64,000 bases of DNA from Glutinoglossum americanum (Eukaryota; Ascomycota; Geoglossomycetes; Geoglossales; Geoglossaceae): contig JAGHQL010000012.1 of the NCBI GenBank assembly GCA_020080175.1, positions 163,370 to 227,369 of the forward strand, given 5' to 3'. Numbering within the stretch: the first letter of the stretch is position 1; the number at the start of each line of letters is the position of its first letter. Below the pieces are notes generated by a model, which saw only the letters and a program-made list of their open reading frames with translations, searched no databases and was not told where the DNA came from. Both the position numbers and the translations under genes were made by a program. Below are positions 12,599-25,158 of this stretch, one piece after another.

Positions 12599-15214
12599 CT
12601 ATGGTTGAGTGGCTCTCCTCGCTGCTCTCTTCTCCTTGACATCCCTTGCAGTCTTCGCTTTTGTCTCATCCTCCAACATTAAACGTTCACCAAAGCTCGC
12701 CGGCTCGCCTCCATTCCTACCGCGTCTCAATTTCAGGTAGCTCGAGTTGTCGGCCGGGTCATAGCCGCTACACCCGTCAATACTACCCACATAGCTACCG
12801 ATGTCACCCATCTCTTTAGCTATGGCGGTAGCGGTCGGAGATGCGTATGAGCCGCCGATGAAGGGATTGCCCATGAACTGGTTCCGTGTGATGGGGGACG
12901 ATGAGCAAGAATCAAGACTATCTGGGTCGTATGCATTACGATGGAGACCTCCGATGGTCGCGGTTGCGAATTGGTCGGTGATCGGGTTATCGACGGATGA
13001 GATGTTGGCAGAGGTGGACAGAGAGAATACGTTCGTGGCAGTTGGTTCGTTTTTGGCACGTACGGCGAGAGAGCCGCTATCATTGCTGCCGGGAGATGAG
13101 CTGCCTGGAGATGTGGCGGCCGCCTTCTGCTTAGCTACCCTCCGCTTGTCCGTCTTCTGCTTGTCACCCTCCTGACCGTTACGAGTCTCTTTGGTGTTCT
13201 TTGGGGTCACGCTCTGCTTTTCGGTCTTGGAAGAAGGTGCCTTGGGAGTATAGCTGTTGCTGTCCATGTCTCCGCTGTCGGTGTAGCCCATAAGAGGTGA
13301 GGCAGGGATCTGAACAGGAAGGCTACATGCCATAGGAGAGACAGCAGCATCCTCGTCACCATCACCGCGCTCTTCAGGGATAGTAGCCCCATTACGCCAG
13401 AGGTGGCGCTTGCTCTTGGTCGGTAATCCATTTCCGTCTGCGGGTTCACCCACATCATACTTGGCAACGCTACGGCGGCGCATGGAGCCCCAAGCGATGG
13501 AAGACTCATCTCCGAAGTCACCCAGGAGGCCATGAGAATGGCTGTTGGAGGATTTGTCAGTTCCGGATTTCACTCGATGCGTGTTCTCGAGTCGCATCTT
13601 CTCGAAGCCGATATCTGCTGGGGCACTGCCAGCTACGACGTTTGGGCGGGCTTGGCTAAGAGAAGAACCATAGCGGCCAGCGGTAGACCTAATGGTGGTG
13701 GGAATCACTAGGCTGAGATCATAGCCCCGAAAAGAGCCAGGGTCAATGAGAGGCACGCCGATGGGAGAAATTGTCTTCTCGTTCTGCTTGTGGAGAGCAA
13801 TTCCATTGCCGTTCTCCGTCTCTTCATCTTTAGATTTCCTGAGTTCAGGGAGATCGGGCACAGTCTCATCAAAGTCGAACAACCCCCCGTCATCGTAGTC
13901 ATCCTCGTCGGCTTCTTCGTATTCAGCACGGGCAATGACCTCTGCGCTCTCATCTTGGACTCCACGAATCGCATCCCTCTCCTTAATCGTAGACCATTTG
14001 CCGCCGAGCCCATCCAAAGACCCATTGCCTTCCATCTGAGAAGCCTGTTGCCTGTGGGTGGTGTCGCGAAGACCAGAAGAGCTAGACTCAGATGTAAGAT
14101 TTTCGAAGTTGGAGCTACGCGAGGGCGACGGTTCACTGAGAGGAGAAGTAGAAAACATCTTCTGAGCAGATTTGGTAGATTTAACGTCGGCTTGCGGAAC
14201 TCCTTTCTCAACATCGCTACTGAGCTCCTGCTTGACGGTCTGTTTCTCATCGTCGCTCGTGATGGCCATTGGTTCCTGTGACCTGTCGTATGAGGCTGTA
14301 GGCAGAACGATAATGTCGTCGAACTTGAACTTCACCTGCTTTGGAGGACGAGGCTTGTGGTCGTCGCTGGAATGACGAATACTGCTGTGCAAGCTGGTAG
14401 ATGAATCGCTTCGCCTCGATGTCGGCGTACTCGGTTGTTGTGGTGGCTTTGCCGATGGAAGGGAGGATGGTCTTGGTTTGTTGGGTAGGGTAAGTTTGGG
14501 TAGGGCTGGCCTAGTGAATGATTGTTGCGCTAGCGCCGCAGAACCCCCTTGTTTCAGATGACTTGACGGAGAAGACTCGGGGGAAGAAGGGCGCGCGGGT
14601 CGCTCCAATGTCGCCCTAGCCAAAGATCTATGCCCGCCACAGTCTAGCAGCGGCATAAAACTGGGAGTGAACAAGCCTTGAAACTCGAGCTCGCGTTCGT
14701 GCGGGGGTGTCTGTGGGGTTTGGTCCCCTGGGTGGTAGTGAGTCCTCAAATCCTTCAATTCATTGGAATAGTGACTTGGCTGGGTATCGGTGTTGCGGCT
14801 GGGCGAAGACGATATCGTATATCCGCCTCCTCGATGCCTCTTTTTACCCGAATTGAATGTTTCTGCATCCCCTCTCTCACTTTTTTTGGTTCTACCTGCA
14901 CCACGTCCTTGACGCAACTCGCGTTCAAATATCCGAAACTCTTCATCCTTTGCGGCCTTGAACACCGCTATCTCGTCGTCTAGTTGTTTTCGTTTCCCCT
15001 CTACCAGTTCACGTATCATATTCTCCGTCATACTATCATTCATAGCTTCCTTGCTCTCCGAGGATCCCTCAGACATGTCCCCTTTCTCTTCCGAAGGCCC
15101 CGCATGCTTCTCGGAGTCCATATTCACGGGCGTTGCGCGATCCGTGGGGCTTGAACCTACTGCGGAGGAACTCCCCGAGATATCCACATGACCCAACGGT
15201 GGACTGGGCGGCAT
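12599..15214 (-). CDS. Large disordered conserved fungal protein
   Basis: A single open exon encodes 871 aa starting MPPSPPLGHVDIS at 15214; the in-frame codon 13 residues earlier is TTG, so this is the first ATG. The protein is very rich in Ser, Pro, Asp, Glu and Lys and almost certainly largely disordered. Two short blocks look conserved. One is an amphipathic helix around residues 78-105 with ELVEGKRKQLDDEIAVFKAA, followed by EEFRIFERELRQ. The other is a motif near residue 180 containing EFQGLFTPSFMPLLDCGG. Basic clusters such as KKRHRGGG and the C-terminal KEKRAARRA suggest a nuclear location. I know similar uncharacterised proteins in filamentous ascomycetes but no function. The reading frame is certain; the role is open. 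Confidence 0.8.
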   Translation of the reverse strand: MPPSPPLGHVDISGSSSAVGSSPTDRATPVNMDSEKHAGPSEEKGDMSEGSSESKEAMNDSMTENMIRELVEGKRKQLDDEIAVFKAAKDEEFRIFERELRQGRGAGRTKKSERGDAETFNSGKKRHRGGGYTISSSPSRNTDTQPSHYSNELKDLRTHYHPGDQTPQTPPHERELEFQGLFTPSFMPLLDCGGHRSLARATLERPARPSSPESSPSSHLKQGGSAALAQQSFTRPALPKLTLPNKPRPSSLPSAKPPQQPSTPTSRRSDSSTSLHSSIRHSSDDHKPRPPKQVKFKFDDIIVLPTASYDRSQEPMAITSDDEKQTVKQELSSDVEKGVPQADVKSTKSAQKMFSTSPLSEPSPSRSSNFENLTSESSSSGLRDTTHRQQASQMEGNGSLDGLGGKWSTIKERDAIRGVQDESAEVIARAEYEEADEDDYDDGGLFDFDETVPDLPELRKSKDEETENGNGIALHKQNEKTISPIGVPLIDPGSFRGYDLSLVIPTTIRSTAGRYGSSLSQARPNVVAGSAPADIGFEKMRLENTHRVKSGTDKSSNSHSHGLLGDFGDESSIAWGSMRRRSVAKYDVGEPADGNGLPTKSKRHLWRNGATIPEERGDGDEDAAVSPMACSLPVQIPASPLMGYTDSGDMDSNSYTPKAPSSKTEKQSVTPKNTKETRNGQEGDKQKTDKRRVAKQKAAATSPGSSSPGSNDSGSLAVRAKNEPTATNVFSLSTSANISSVDNPITDQFATATIGGLHRNAYDPDSLDSCSSSPITRNQFMGNPFIGGSYASPTATAIAKEMGDIGSYVGSIDGCSGYDPADNSSYLKLRRGRNGGEPASFGERLMLEDETKAKTARDVKEKRAARRATQP

Positions 15215-17565
15215 CGTGCAGGATCCAAAGTTGGGTTGGCAACCAATATTCAAACCATCGGCGTTGCAACAGAGGCTATGAGATTATAGCGGTACGTTGT
15301 TATTATTCGGCGAATACTGGTTCTAACATTCACAACTCTCGAATAGACATTCCCAAGCTAGTAGATGAAAGCTTGGATTTTCGGTGCCGCAACAAATAAC
15401 ATATATAGAACTTGGAAGTTCTACGTGCGGAATGAGACGGGTGGTTGTTAAAGAGTGTGACAGATTTGCCCGATGACTAACTTCGAAGCGAGGCGCCCTT
15501 GGGAATTTACCATGTATAGAGGTGTCAAACAAAACCGGGGGAGCCTGATGAGCGAAAATATAGTTGATAGTGGTGCCTGGCCTGAACAGGGCGGCTGAGA
15601 CAGGGCAATCAAAGATGTGCGAGAACTCTGGTCATATGGGTCGATCGTGTGGTGAGGAGAGTTGTGTGCCGCGGCGGTGGTGGTGGATGTTCAAGTTGAG
15701 CACCGGCGGGCGGTGAAGGGTGATGCGGGCAGATCCTTGTCTAGTCGACGTCAACAAGCAAAGCACAGTGTGTCGTGCGACCTGTCTGAGATCTCAGCCA
15801 CAGATCACGACGAGATGGCGCAGGCACAGAATTGAGACCTGAGCTTCATCCCAATCATACTCACCACGATGGCCAGCTGTGGGACCCGACGTCGGCGAGT
15901 TTCCGACGGTTACCCACGGGTTCCGACGCAAGAGCAACAAGCCTCTGAAGCACAGACCAGCTCGACCCAGGCTGCGGCTGTTTCGCTAACGGGCTCCGTT
16001 GGGGTCTCCACACGACTCAGCCACGGGGAAGCTTCGTGTAGAATCTAGCGCTCCACAGCGTCGAGGGGACTCGACGCCGATAAATAAATGGGGACGGCTG
16101 GCCAAACCCGTCTCGCTGAAATCTCGATAAGATCACGCACTTGTCGCGGACCAGCATCGGCCGCCGGTGCAATGCGAGCCCGCTCCCAAGAATCGATCCA
16201 GCGAACACGGGTGAGCCGGAATAATTTGACTGGCCCGTCCAGGTTCAAGGTTAAGGTTTCTTGTATGTCAATCGTGGGCACCTGAGCTGCTCTTGCATCG
16301 TGGGGGGTTCCCTGCTTGGCCCGTGCGTGGAATCGACCATTTGATGCAAGCCGCGGTAGACGAAGGTTGTTTTCCGGGATAAAACATCAGTGGACGCGTC
16401 TGGTTCGGGCGATCCAGAACTCCAGAACCCCAGGACTCCAGTGGCCTGCAGAGAGGAAATTCCGTGTGCTGTTTTTGCGTTTGTACAGAGGGTGTTCGGG
16501 GGGTTTTGGATCTCTCGGGCCGAAAATAATTAAATTAACTGGTATATATTATTCCTTGGCTCTCCGGAGGAGGCTCCTCGGGAATTTTATACTCCGAACA
16601 CGCCTCTTGCTCGGCCCTCGCTCGCCTCTTTAACTCACCTCTTCGCAATTCATCGCCGAATCGAGTCATCCCCTTCTTTCCAGCTGAGGGCAAAGAGTGC
16701 CCTAATGGAGTATTTAATTCTCATCGCTTTCCGTTAATCTACCTTTCCGCGCAGCCGTTAGAAGCCAATGTCTCTCTGCTCTCTACCGGCCATTGCCCTC
16801 CCTTTTCCGAGCCCGAGTCGGCTCTGCACTTGTCCCACAGATCTCAGCAACGAGATCCAACCAGAATATAGAAGAGAATATTCCGTACTTTTCTCTACTC
16901 TTTCGATTGGAGTGGAGGGCTGGTTCGGCTTCCTATTACATCAGCTCTCTATGCGGGTACCTCGTATATTCGTAAGCCATGAGAATCCCAGGATGTTTCC
17001 CCAGAGCCCCCCCTATGATTTCCCTTTGCGGTCACCGTACAAAAATTGCACGAGGCTTTCTTCTCCACTCTATGCGAATGCCTGCTTGCGGAGGACCCCC
17101 GACTAACTAACACGTACATGTCCTCACATTGAGAAAAGAGAGGTAAAGATCCGGTGAGATCGAGATTGAATACTTTCGAACTAACCTCTCTTCGTATTAA
17201 TCTATCGTACCCCTGCTTGGTGGTACTCGCAATCCTGCAGCCAACAAATAAAATATCCACATCACAAAGATTTCATTCTTCATTTTCCCTTGCGCGAATG
17301 CTCGCTTTACTGCCGCCGTTATTATGACGGCTACCGCCCCTCAAAGTATGTACATACATACGTCGCCTTGGTGCAACCCGGTTTTCCTATGTCTGATATC
17401 CATGTTTTCCTACAAGCGAGCTGGGTTTTCGGGCTCTCGGGCTCTCGGGAATGTGGAATTACTAAGTGGAATGCCTTCCAACAGCCGCCTCCATGGCCAC
17501 GAACAAGAACCAGCCAGACACCGGTTATGCACCACTAGTTGCCCCTCTCCCGCCATTCGCTTTCA
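15215..17565. other. Long intergenic region (2.35 kb)
   Basis: This is the upstream side of the disordered-protein gene and the 3' side of the small membrane gene. Base composition is ordinary. Open frames in all phases are short, overlapping and not family-like. I see no RNA gene, repeat or mobile element that I can support. Confidence 0.45.
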
Positions 17566-17757
17566 TCAACTTCCTGCCGACGACGCCGGCGCTGGCGCGG
17601 TAGGTGCTGCCTCCGGATCCGTTGCCTCATTGTTCTCAAAATACTCCGCCCAGGCCTTGACCTGGCTATTGAGGTACTTCATGCCTGCATAGTAGACGAA
17701 TAAACAGACGACGAGGCTCACAAGTAGGGCGAGGAAGATTATGAGGTTGGGACGCAT
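17566..17757 (-). CDS. 63-aa single-pass membrane microprotein
   Basis: The frame opens at an ATG at 17757 and encodes 63 residues. MRPN is followed by a strongly hydrophobic helix (residues 5-25, IIFLALLVSLVVCLFVYYAG), then an amphipathic stretch KYLNSQVKAWAEYFENN and an acidic/Ala/Pro tail. The design is a short N-terminus, one transmembrane helix and a soluble C-terminus, as in small organelle-membrane or respiratory accessory proteins. I do not recognise the family. Evidence for coding is the coherent protein architecture, not homology. An upstream exon or 5'UTR intron is possible. Confidence 0.6.
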   Translation of the reverse strand: MRPNLIIFLALLVSLVVCLFVYYAGMKYLNSQVKAWAEYFENNEATDPEAAPTAPAPASSAGS

Positions 17758-18329
17758 AATTTTGTTGGGTTAGAGGCCGGATCTATGGTTCGGGGTTAGT
17801 GGGAATTTTAGGGGAAGGGGAAGGTTAACCCACTGTGTGACTCGTTTGTCTTATCTTGTTTTGTCCTCTCTCCTCGTTGTTTCTTGTAGATCCTGTCTGT
17901 ATTCCTATCGGCCATGAGCAACAACACGCCAAATCACAAAAGTCGTCCTAACACCCACAAAATTATGCTAGTCTGAACACCCACTTCGGTTTTGGTCTTG
18001 CTGCTGGAGGCGAATTTGCGGGTTACAGGATGTCAAAACACACGGACGGATCTTCAAAGGAGGTGGCTGTTGGGAGGAGAACCTGTGGCGACAAAGGGAG
18101 AAATCCCCTCCTTTTTTAGTGTTAAGATGGGTGCCATGACGTGTTGCATTGGGTGTTTGTTATGCCCCCACTTGCCTTTGGTAAAAGAGATCAGTGAATA
18201 AGAGTTCCTTCCTCCTTCACGGATTCATATACCATAGCCATGTGGTTCACTTTCTATTCTGGGTCCGACTAGCTAAGCTACGTTTCAATTACAGGTTTGC
18301 TTCCGCAGATTCTCTCTGCCCTCTGTCTT
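17758..18329. other. Intergenic region
   Basis: It lies between the 5' end of the microprotein gene and the 3' end of the Trm732 homologue, both on the minus strand. No gene or repeat is seen. Confidence 0.45.
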
Positions 18330-21300
18330 TTAACTGCGTTGCGCTATAACAAGGTCGATTCGCGAGAGCCATAGTTCATGGAGTGATGTCTGTCGCCCCA
18401 CCTCCGCGAGGCTCTTCAACGCCATGGTGACCTCCACACCATCGAGGTCATCACCCCTCATCCATTCCAACACAACCTTTGCCCCAAGGATTACATGGAT
18501 TCCGAGGGCAAAGACTTCTGGCTTCGCGGTCCAGCCTAGCGGTCCATCCAACGCCTCGATCCTCGCCTTCCTTGATAGCGCGATTAGGCCTTCCCTTACC
18601 CAGGCGATATATGCTTCTGCCAACTGTTCGTGCGATGCTTCGTGGGCCATCCGTAGAAGAACCCGAGACCAAACCTCTGCCTCCCGAACCTCATCGATGA
18701 AAAGGTTCTGCTTCTCTTCTATGAAGAGTGATCTGTCTTCCTTTGTAGCCTCAGCAAGAAGGCTCTCTACCGACTCAAGCGTCTCGGCATTCCCTTCGGT
18801 CATACCGAGGGATAGCCATCGCGAATGTAGTGTTAGCCTTTGTACCGCTGTTGTGAAAAGGTCGATCGAGTGGGAGTACTGAGATGAGAGCCACTCAGAA
18901 AACTGAAGACTCGCGGCTAGTGGCAAAAGGGATATTCTCGGGGAAGTGTCTGACGAAGAAGAAAGAACCCATGAGACTACTGCAGCTCCTATATCTCGAA
19001 TCTCGCCGTCGTCATCGTTCAAAATATCATATAATGCTATATAGGCACCCAGAAGCGCATCATCTGTTCGTGGATTCTGCCCGGGCATCCGGAATGCCCT
19101 TTTAAACGCGTTCAAAGATGCAACAGCCGCCATGCGTGTAGAGAAATCCTGGTAAGCATTAGTATGTAGGGGCCTTAGGGAAATAGCTGTCCTATATCTT
19201 ACATTTCTCTCATCTCCGGCTTCATAGAGAGCGACGGTCCACTCCCCCAACTTAACTATGAGACTCTCTGGCCAGATGGATTGTTGAGTGCATTGGGCTG
19301 TGGCGATTGATCCCCATAGCCGTAGCTCCGCATTCATCAACGATGGACTGCTGAAGAACCTGGGGGCATCGGCAAGCCTGTAAGAAGCAACTGGCAATAT
19401 ATCTACGATATCCTTTTGGGAATCCGTGAGCAAGCGTAGCTCTGGTAAAGGCGACCTTTCACACAGCCCTGCAACGTAACTGGCAGCATATGCCTTCGCT
19501 TCAGATGAAGAGCTGACCTCTAGTGCCCGGAAGAGGACAATTCCAATTTCCAAGAAGGCACCCGCCGAAGCCGAACTCGACCCGACATGATAAAGGTTCT
19601 CAAACAGATCAACTATGTCACGCAAGGTGCCAGGGTCATATTTCGTCAAGGCCTCTATCACTGGCTGAAGGCCGCCTATTTGTCCTTGCAAGCAGTGGTG
19701 GAGGATCGTGCCGCGAACGAGTGCCCTCTTATAAAGCGAGCCTGATGCGCCTCGACTACGTTGCATTCCAGGGGTTTTCTCCAACGCCAAAAGGCCATTA
19801 AGGGACTGGGAGTATTCCATATCCTCGCATAGTTGATTAACTGAACGTCCCAGTGGGCCTGACTTTGGCAGTTAGAGAAGTTCCCGGCGGCAGCGCAAAG
19901 AGTGAAGGCTTACAGTCAGTTGTAATATCTACGTAGCACACTCTTACGTAAGATTCCAGTATGATATTAGCAGCCTCAAAGAAGACGCTTTTAGTGACAG
20001 GGCATATATCAGCTCGAGAAATGGCACTGCATGAATCCTGGAATAATGGTACGAGTAGTTGGATAGCATCTATAACATATTAGTCAGCGAGCGAAGAACG
20101 CTTGATGGGAAGACTCGCTACCTTTTAACTGGTTCGGATCTTGAGGGAGATATGCTTGTAGGAGGTATCTGATACCAAGGAGTTGGCCGTGTAATGCATT
20201 ATTTGATATCCATGGTAGATTAGCAAGATACGAGACTTCCCCTATGAACTCCGATCCGTCAACTAAAGAACAGAACGTACGCGCGGCCATATCTCGGACG
20301 TGCCATATTTTGCTTCCCATGTAGAATAAAATTAGCTCTCGCAGCTCGGTGTCATTTGCCTTCGGAGACCCAGCACGTCGTATGATATCCATAGCGGGAA
20401 AGACTGCTTCAGGAGAGCCGAATCCAAGTACTAAATTAGCATCCTGGTCCTCCAGCCCAGTCGGTGAGCCGCAAGCTATTGGCTGACCTAGAAGCTTCTT
20501 TAGCAGTCCCGGGAGATTTGGGTATTTGTCATATAAAAGTTTGGTGACTTTTTTATCTACTTTAACATGCCACTTGTTCCGAGGCTCGTTGGTGCCAAAG
20601 AGCCGGTCAGCGAGAGCCCTAAAGAGCATTATGCCACAGTTCCGAATCGCCCAACTAGAGGAAATTTTCAGCCCAGAGTCACTCCGCCTTGCAATATAGA
20701 ATTCGGGCTTACACATCAGACCCTAGGCACTTCACCGACAACTCCATCGTTTCTGCCAAGTATGGTTCGGAGCACGGTCCAAGTCTAGAATTTGCAAATG
20801 CGTCCTTTAGACAGTTGAGTGCATGCACTTGAGGAAGTTTGACTTCCTGACCCCCAGAAGATGCAACAATAGGCTGTCGTGCTTCCGCCAACAGATCCAA
20901 GATGACTTGAACAAAGAGGGGTCCCCCCGGGTCTGATGTCATTACGCCTGTTATTAAAGAAGGGATTCCTGCTGAGCGCCGCGTGGTGGTGGATGCTTGA
21001 TCTCGAATACAATCCCAGGTGTTCTACTGGAAATTAGATGGAGGTATTTTAATAAGTTCAGGTTTAGTTATTACTTTGTACCACACGCTCAGCAACGGGC
21101 TCATGCTCTTTTCTTTGAGGCAGCGTTGACAGCAGGCAGCAAACGTCAAGGACACTGTCGAAAATGCTCCACGGTGACGAAGTTCCGCTAGCTGCTTAAA
21201 ACTGAGCTGGCCAATGGCCCTTATATCCCTCTCGTGTATGATCGAGAGCTCGGACTGCGGATCGTGTGTTGCTTTCGATATTATGGTTCGTAGCACCGCG

Positions 21301-24005
21301 CTAAGCTCTTAGCACTGAGAATATGATGCTCTTTGGGGGAGCTGGGGTCCTACCTTGATTCCTTCAGGGCGCGCCAGGAATAGCTCAGAATGTCCTTAGT
21401 CCCCAAGTCTCCTTCATCATCGAACTCCTCTGGAATGTGGCCCTCTGGTGAGTCATTGCAAAGGGAGCCTTTAATGCACTCCCATATGTCCTGGCAAAAC
21501 CGGATGATTCGCTCGTGCAGCTGCTTCCAACTATGGATGTCATCCCCGTTAGACGATAACAGGGTATTGTAAAAGTCGGGCTGATCGAGGATTAATCTCG
21601 GGGGAGTATTAGCAGATATAACGTAGGTTTGAACGGAAAGGATATGCGAACCTTACGCCGGCTATATGGCCATGCACAGGGTTGTTGGAGACGGCAAGTG
21701 CAAGATCCATTCTCGCAGCATCTAACCCTTCTTCTAGAATTGACATCAAACGGTTAGCAATCGATAGTTGCGGGTTTCTATGGTGGCCCCTAGTAAATGG
21801 CCCAAATGGCGTATCCGTGACTCGGCATCGACTACACATATCAAAAATGATTTCATAGGTTCGAGCGACACCATCTGCATGATCAGCCCTTCCAGAAAGA
21901 TGCAATTTACGCTCTATCCGGCTGAGAAAGCCGAATACATCCAATAATGTTGTACTTCTAGCCGGCTTTTGAACGGTTTCATTTCTTAGTTCTGAGACCT
22001 TTTGTGGTCCTCGTGGAGAAATATCGACGCATACTGCCGACTTGAATAAGTAGACCGAGTCTGGAGTAGCCATTTTTAAGATGCTTGCCGCGCCGTTCCG
22101 CACATCGTCAAAGGGGTCGGCCAGAAGGTCAAGTAGTACTCGGCAAGCTTGAGTGTCTAAAACCTTGACGTGGAACGGCCATTTAACCTCCCCCCGGGCA
22201 AGCTTTGACAGCCTCATGGCGGGCACCTCTGCATCCAGTCCAGATTGAAGCAGGATGTTAAGTGCTTTCAAGGCTGTTACATGTCGTTGATAAGATGCAG
22301 TCGGCTGGAGCTCGGCGATCAAGAAGCTGATATACCAATTCAAGAACTCGACGTGTCGTTGCAGTCGACCGGCCGAGGACTTTGCAGCTTTCGCAACACC
22401 CCATTGTTTCTCGGATTCGATAGCGTGAGCCTTGGCTTTCTTGTATCTTCCGACGTCCCTTGACAAGGATGAGATACTGCCCCGGAGTCTATCAATTAAT
22501 CGCTTCGTCGTATTGAGAACATCAGTTCTGAACTTCGCATCAGTATCTGCATGGAAGAAGGCCATATTCTGCTCTAGTAGGGACAGAACTCCAGAGGAAA
22601 ATGGTCGGGTTAGTAGGGGTGATGCGATAAGAAGCGATAGAGCAGCTAGTCGAATGGTTGCAGACGCCCGAGCCAGAAATTTACCTATTAGAGCATCCGG
22701 GATAACCACAGAATTAGACCGTGTCACATTGCGATCAAATGGCCCCTCGTCTACGCTTTCCAAAGCCTGCTCTTCTATGCTAGAATTAGATGTTCGTTGA
22801 TAGCAGGATGTAATATGGGATAACCAGTACCTGTGACAAGGCCTATCTCTTTGCCAACTTGCAGTGCGGTGAACAGTGTCATAACCCGCGGGTCTTCATC
22901 CTCCAGTATGGACCCAGATAGAATGTCCTTAACGCGAAGGCATTCCAAGAAGTAATTGAAATCTGCTGCACTCAGTTTAAAGAGGCCGGGAAAGATGTGT
23001 TGCTTAATATTTTCTAACGCCTCTGGCGACCTTTCGATGCTTGCCTCAAGTGTACTACACCATGCGGGTACGGCTGTATTAGATATTCGGCGGGGAGCTT
23101 CGTCATCTGCTTGTTTCTTTAATGTAGAGAATAACGTTACAAACAAATCACCCGCAGCCGGAGCAATATCTGGCTCTGGCATCCACTGTAAAATGGCCGA
23201 AGCAAGCTCCGCAGCGTTGTAGTCTCGAGCCCTCTCGACATTATCTGGTGGTGCTGTTGTCTCAGGGGCTTCACGAATAGGGGTAGTATCGCGTGTTCCG
23301 CTAAAACTGTCTACCGCTCTAGCGCCGCTGTTAATCTGCCATGTATGGACCAGTTCAAGCAAGTCCTTAGGCGGAATAGCTCGCTTGCCAATGAAGTAGT
23401 CAAGAGCTTGAAGTGCGGGCTTTACTCTGCTATACGCTTCCTGCTTGAAAGTGATAGCAATAACGCGGGTCACGGCCGTATCTAGCACTCTTCTAGTATT
23501 AGGGTAATCCGAATATCCCAAGATTATAGAAGATAAAGTCACCAAAACCTGTCGCATTGGCTTAGCCTTGGCCTTATCCGATTTCTCTAGGTAAAAGCTA
23601 AAGATGTCAGACCAGAGATAGTCCGGCCTACTGAGAGACCGTAGGCTGGTAACAGGGGACGATCGGCACTTCTCAAGAAGAGCCGTGAGTGCATTGCAAG
23701 CCGCTGCTCTGTGGGACTGGGATATTTGGGTTGAGCATGCCGTATGCAATATAGATTTTAGAGCCCCTTCTAGCCTAGTAGCTGCTTAGCATTTGGCCGG
23801 CATACTAGGCTCGTAAGCGGCATCAATCGTGCACTGGATAATAAATGAGATACACATACATGACTGACTCCGCGGACGCATCTTGGGGTGTAGAGAATTT
23901 ACTGCTTAGGCCTTGGCCTATTTCCCGCAACGATTCTTCTGAGAGGTGCTGCCCGCTGGCGTACAAGCGCCAATACTGCATAGCTTCTCTACCCTCATTC
24001 TTCAT
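18330..24005 (-). CDS. TRM732: Trm732/THADA-like HEAT-repeat protein (DUF2428)
   Basis: Trm732 is the partner that lets the Trm7 methyltransferase 2'-O-methylate position 32 in the anticodon loop of several tRNAs; human THADA is the counterpart. I assemble nine exons on the minus strand: 24005-23860, 23774-22831, 22774-21657, 21580-21354, 21300-21075, 21023-20722, 20654-20122, 20069-19948 and 19862-18330. Together they give 1716 aa with no frame conflict. The protein is helical throughout. The DUF2428 core is recognisable from ELRHRGAFSTVSLTFAACC, then TRRSAGIPSLITGVMTSDPG, LPQVHALNCLKDAF and WAIRNCGIMLFRALADRLFG. The N-terminal part has QSHRAAACNALTALLEKCR and KAKPMRQVLVTL, as in fungal homologues. 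The exon 3/4 junction (21581-21656) is the least certain splice. The protein is cytosolic by analogy. Confidence 0.88.
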
Positions 24006-24486
24006 GGTCCGTGAATTTCCAGTTAAACTTATGAAGAACGTTTAATGGGATATGAAAAAATCGATCTCTTTGTCATAACCGGGCTGGATTGCCTGGAAAA
24101 ACTGCGAACTGAAGGAAAAAGCGGAATAAAAGTAAATAGGGAAACTCTCGGACACTAGCTATCGATATAAATAGTATAAAAACAATACACCGGGATGCAA
24201 AAGCCGCTTCAAAATTCTAGCACCACCTGAATAAGCAGTGGGTGAGACCGCCAGGGAAACTATTTTTTAGCACTGAGAGGTGGTTGTGTCTGCGTTGTGG
24301 GGGAAATGTTCTCCAGCGTTGTATTTCTGCAATTGGACCTTTTCTGTGGTCAGGACCCCAATCACGTGATTCTCAACACTAAAAATTTTTGGCCGAGCCA
24401 AGCCTTGCATTATCCTTAATCCATCCGGAATTTGCTTGGGAAAAGTGTCTTGACACTTCAAAGGTTAACAATCATCTCCCCCGCCC
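24006..24486. other. Short divergent promoter region
   Basis: This 480-bp gap separates the Trm732 homologue (minus) and Tim23 (plus), which therefore share it. It is AT-rich around 24050-24180. No other feature is seen. Confidence 0.5.
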
Positions 24487-25158
24487 ATGTCGTCGATCTG
24501 GGATGCATTTACCGGGCGCAAGCCGTCGCCGTCATCATCATCCTCATCATCCTCTGCGCCTCTCAAAGACTCCGCCGACTCCTTTCATCCAATTCCCTTC
24601 GATCCCTCTACCGCCCAAGATGTCTCGTCCTTCCTATCAGGCCCATCGCTTCCGGACCCTTCCCAACTCCATCCTTTAGCTGGGCTAAACCAGCAGACCC
24701 TTGACTATCTATCCCTCGAAGAGTCCGCCCTCTCGGATCTACCGGGCTCGCGGTCAGCATTACCATCCCGAGGGTGGTCTGACGACCTATGCTATGGAAC
24801 CGGCGTCACATACCTCACAGCTTTATCCCTAGGAGGTGCATGGGGCCTTGCGGAAGGGTTAAATCGGTTACCAGTATCCGCGCCACCGAAACTAAGACTT
24901 AATTCTGTTCTAAATGCTGTGACACGAAGAGGGCCTTTCCTGGGTAATTCAGCTGGCGTCATTGCATTGGTATATAATGGCATGAACTCGACAATAGGGC
25001 ATTTCCGCGGGAAGCACGATGCTGCAAATAGTGTTCTGGCAGGTGCTCTTAGCGGCATGCTCTTCAAGAGCACGCGTGGCTTGAGACCAATGTTGATATC
25101 GGGCGGCTTAGTTGCAAGTGCGGCGGGAGCATGGGCGGTAAGCTACCATTTGTTCTAG
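24487..25158 (+). CDS. TIM23: Mitochondrial inner-membrane translocase subunit Tim23
   Basis: Tim23 forms the channel part of the TIM23 complex that imports presequence proteins across the mitochondrial inner membrane. The gene is one exon of 223 aa. The N-terminal half is the intermembrane-space domain, starting MSSIWDAFTGRKPS with a Ser run, then a Pro-rich stretch and PLAGLNQQTLDYLSLEES. The C-terminal half carries the Tim17/22/23 membrane fold with DDLCYGTGVTYLTAL, GGAWGLAEGLNRLP, TRRGPFLGNSAGVIALVYN and a closing hydrophobic segment RGLRPMLISGGLVASAAGAW. Length matches fungal Tim23 (about 220-240 aa). The ATG at 24487 is the natural start. Confidence 0.95.
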   Translation: MSSIWDAFTGRKPSPSSSSSSSSAPLKDSADSFHPIPFDPSTAQDVSSFLSGPSLPDPSQLHPLAGLNQQTLDYLSLEESALSDLPGSRSALPSRGWSDDLCYGTGVTYLTALSLGGAWGLAEGLNRLPVSAPPKLRLNSVLNAVTRRGPFLGNSAGVIALVYNGMNSTIGHFRGKHDAANSVLAGALSGMLFKSTRGLRPMLISGGLVASAAGAWAVSYHLF

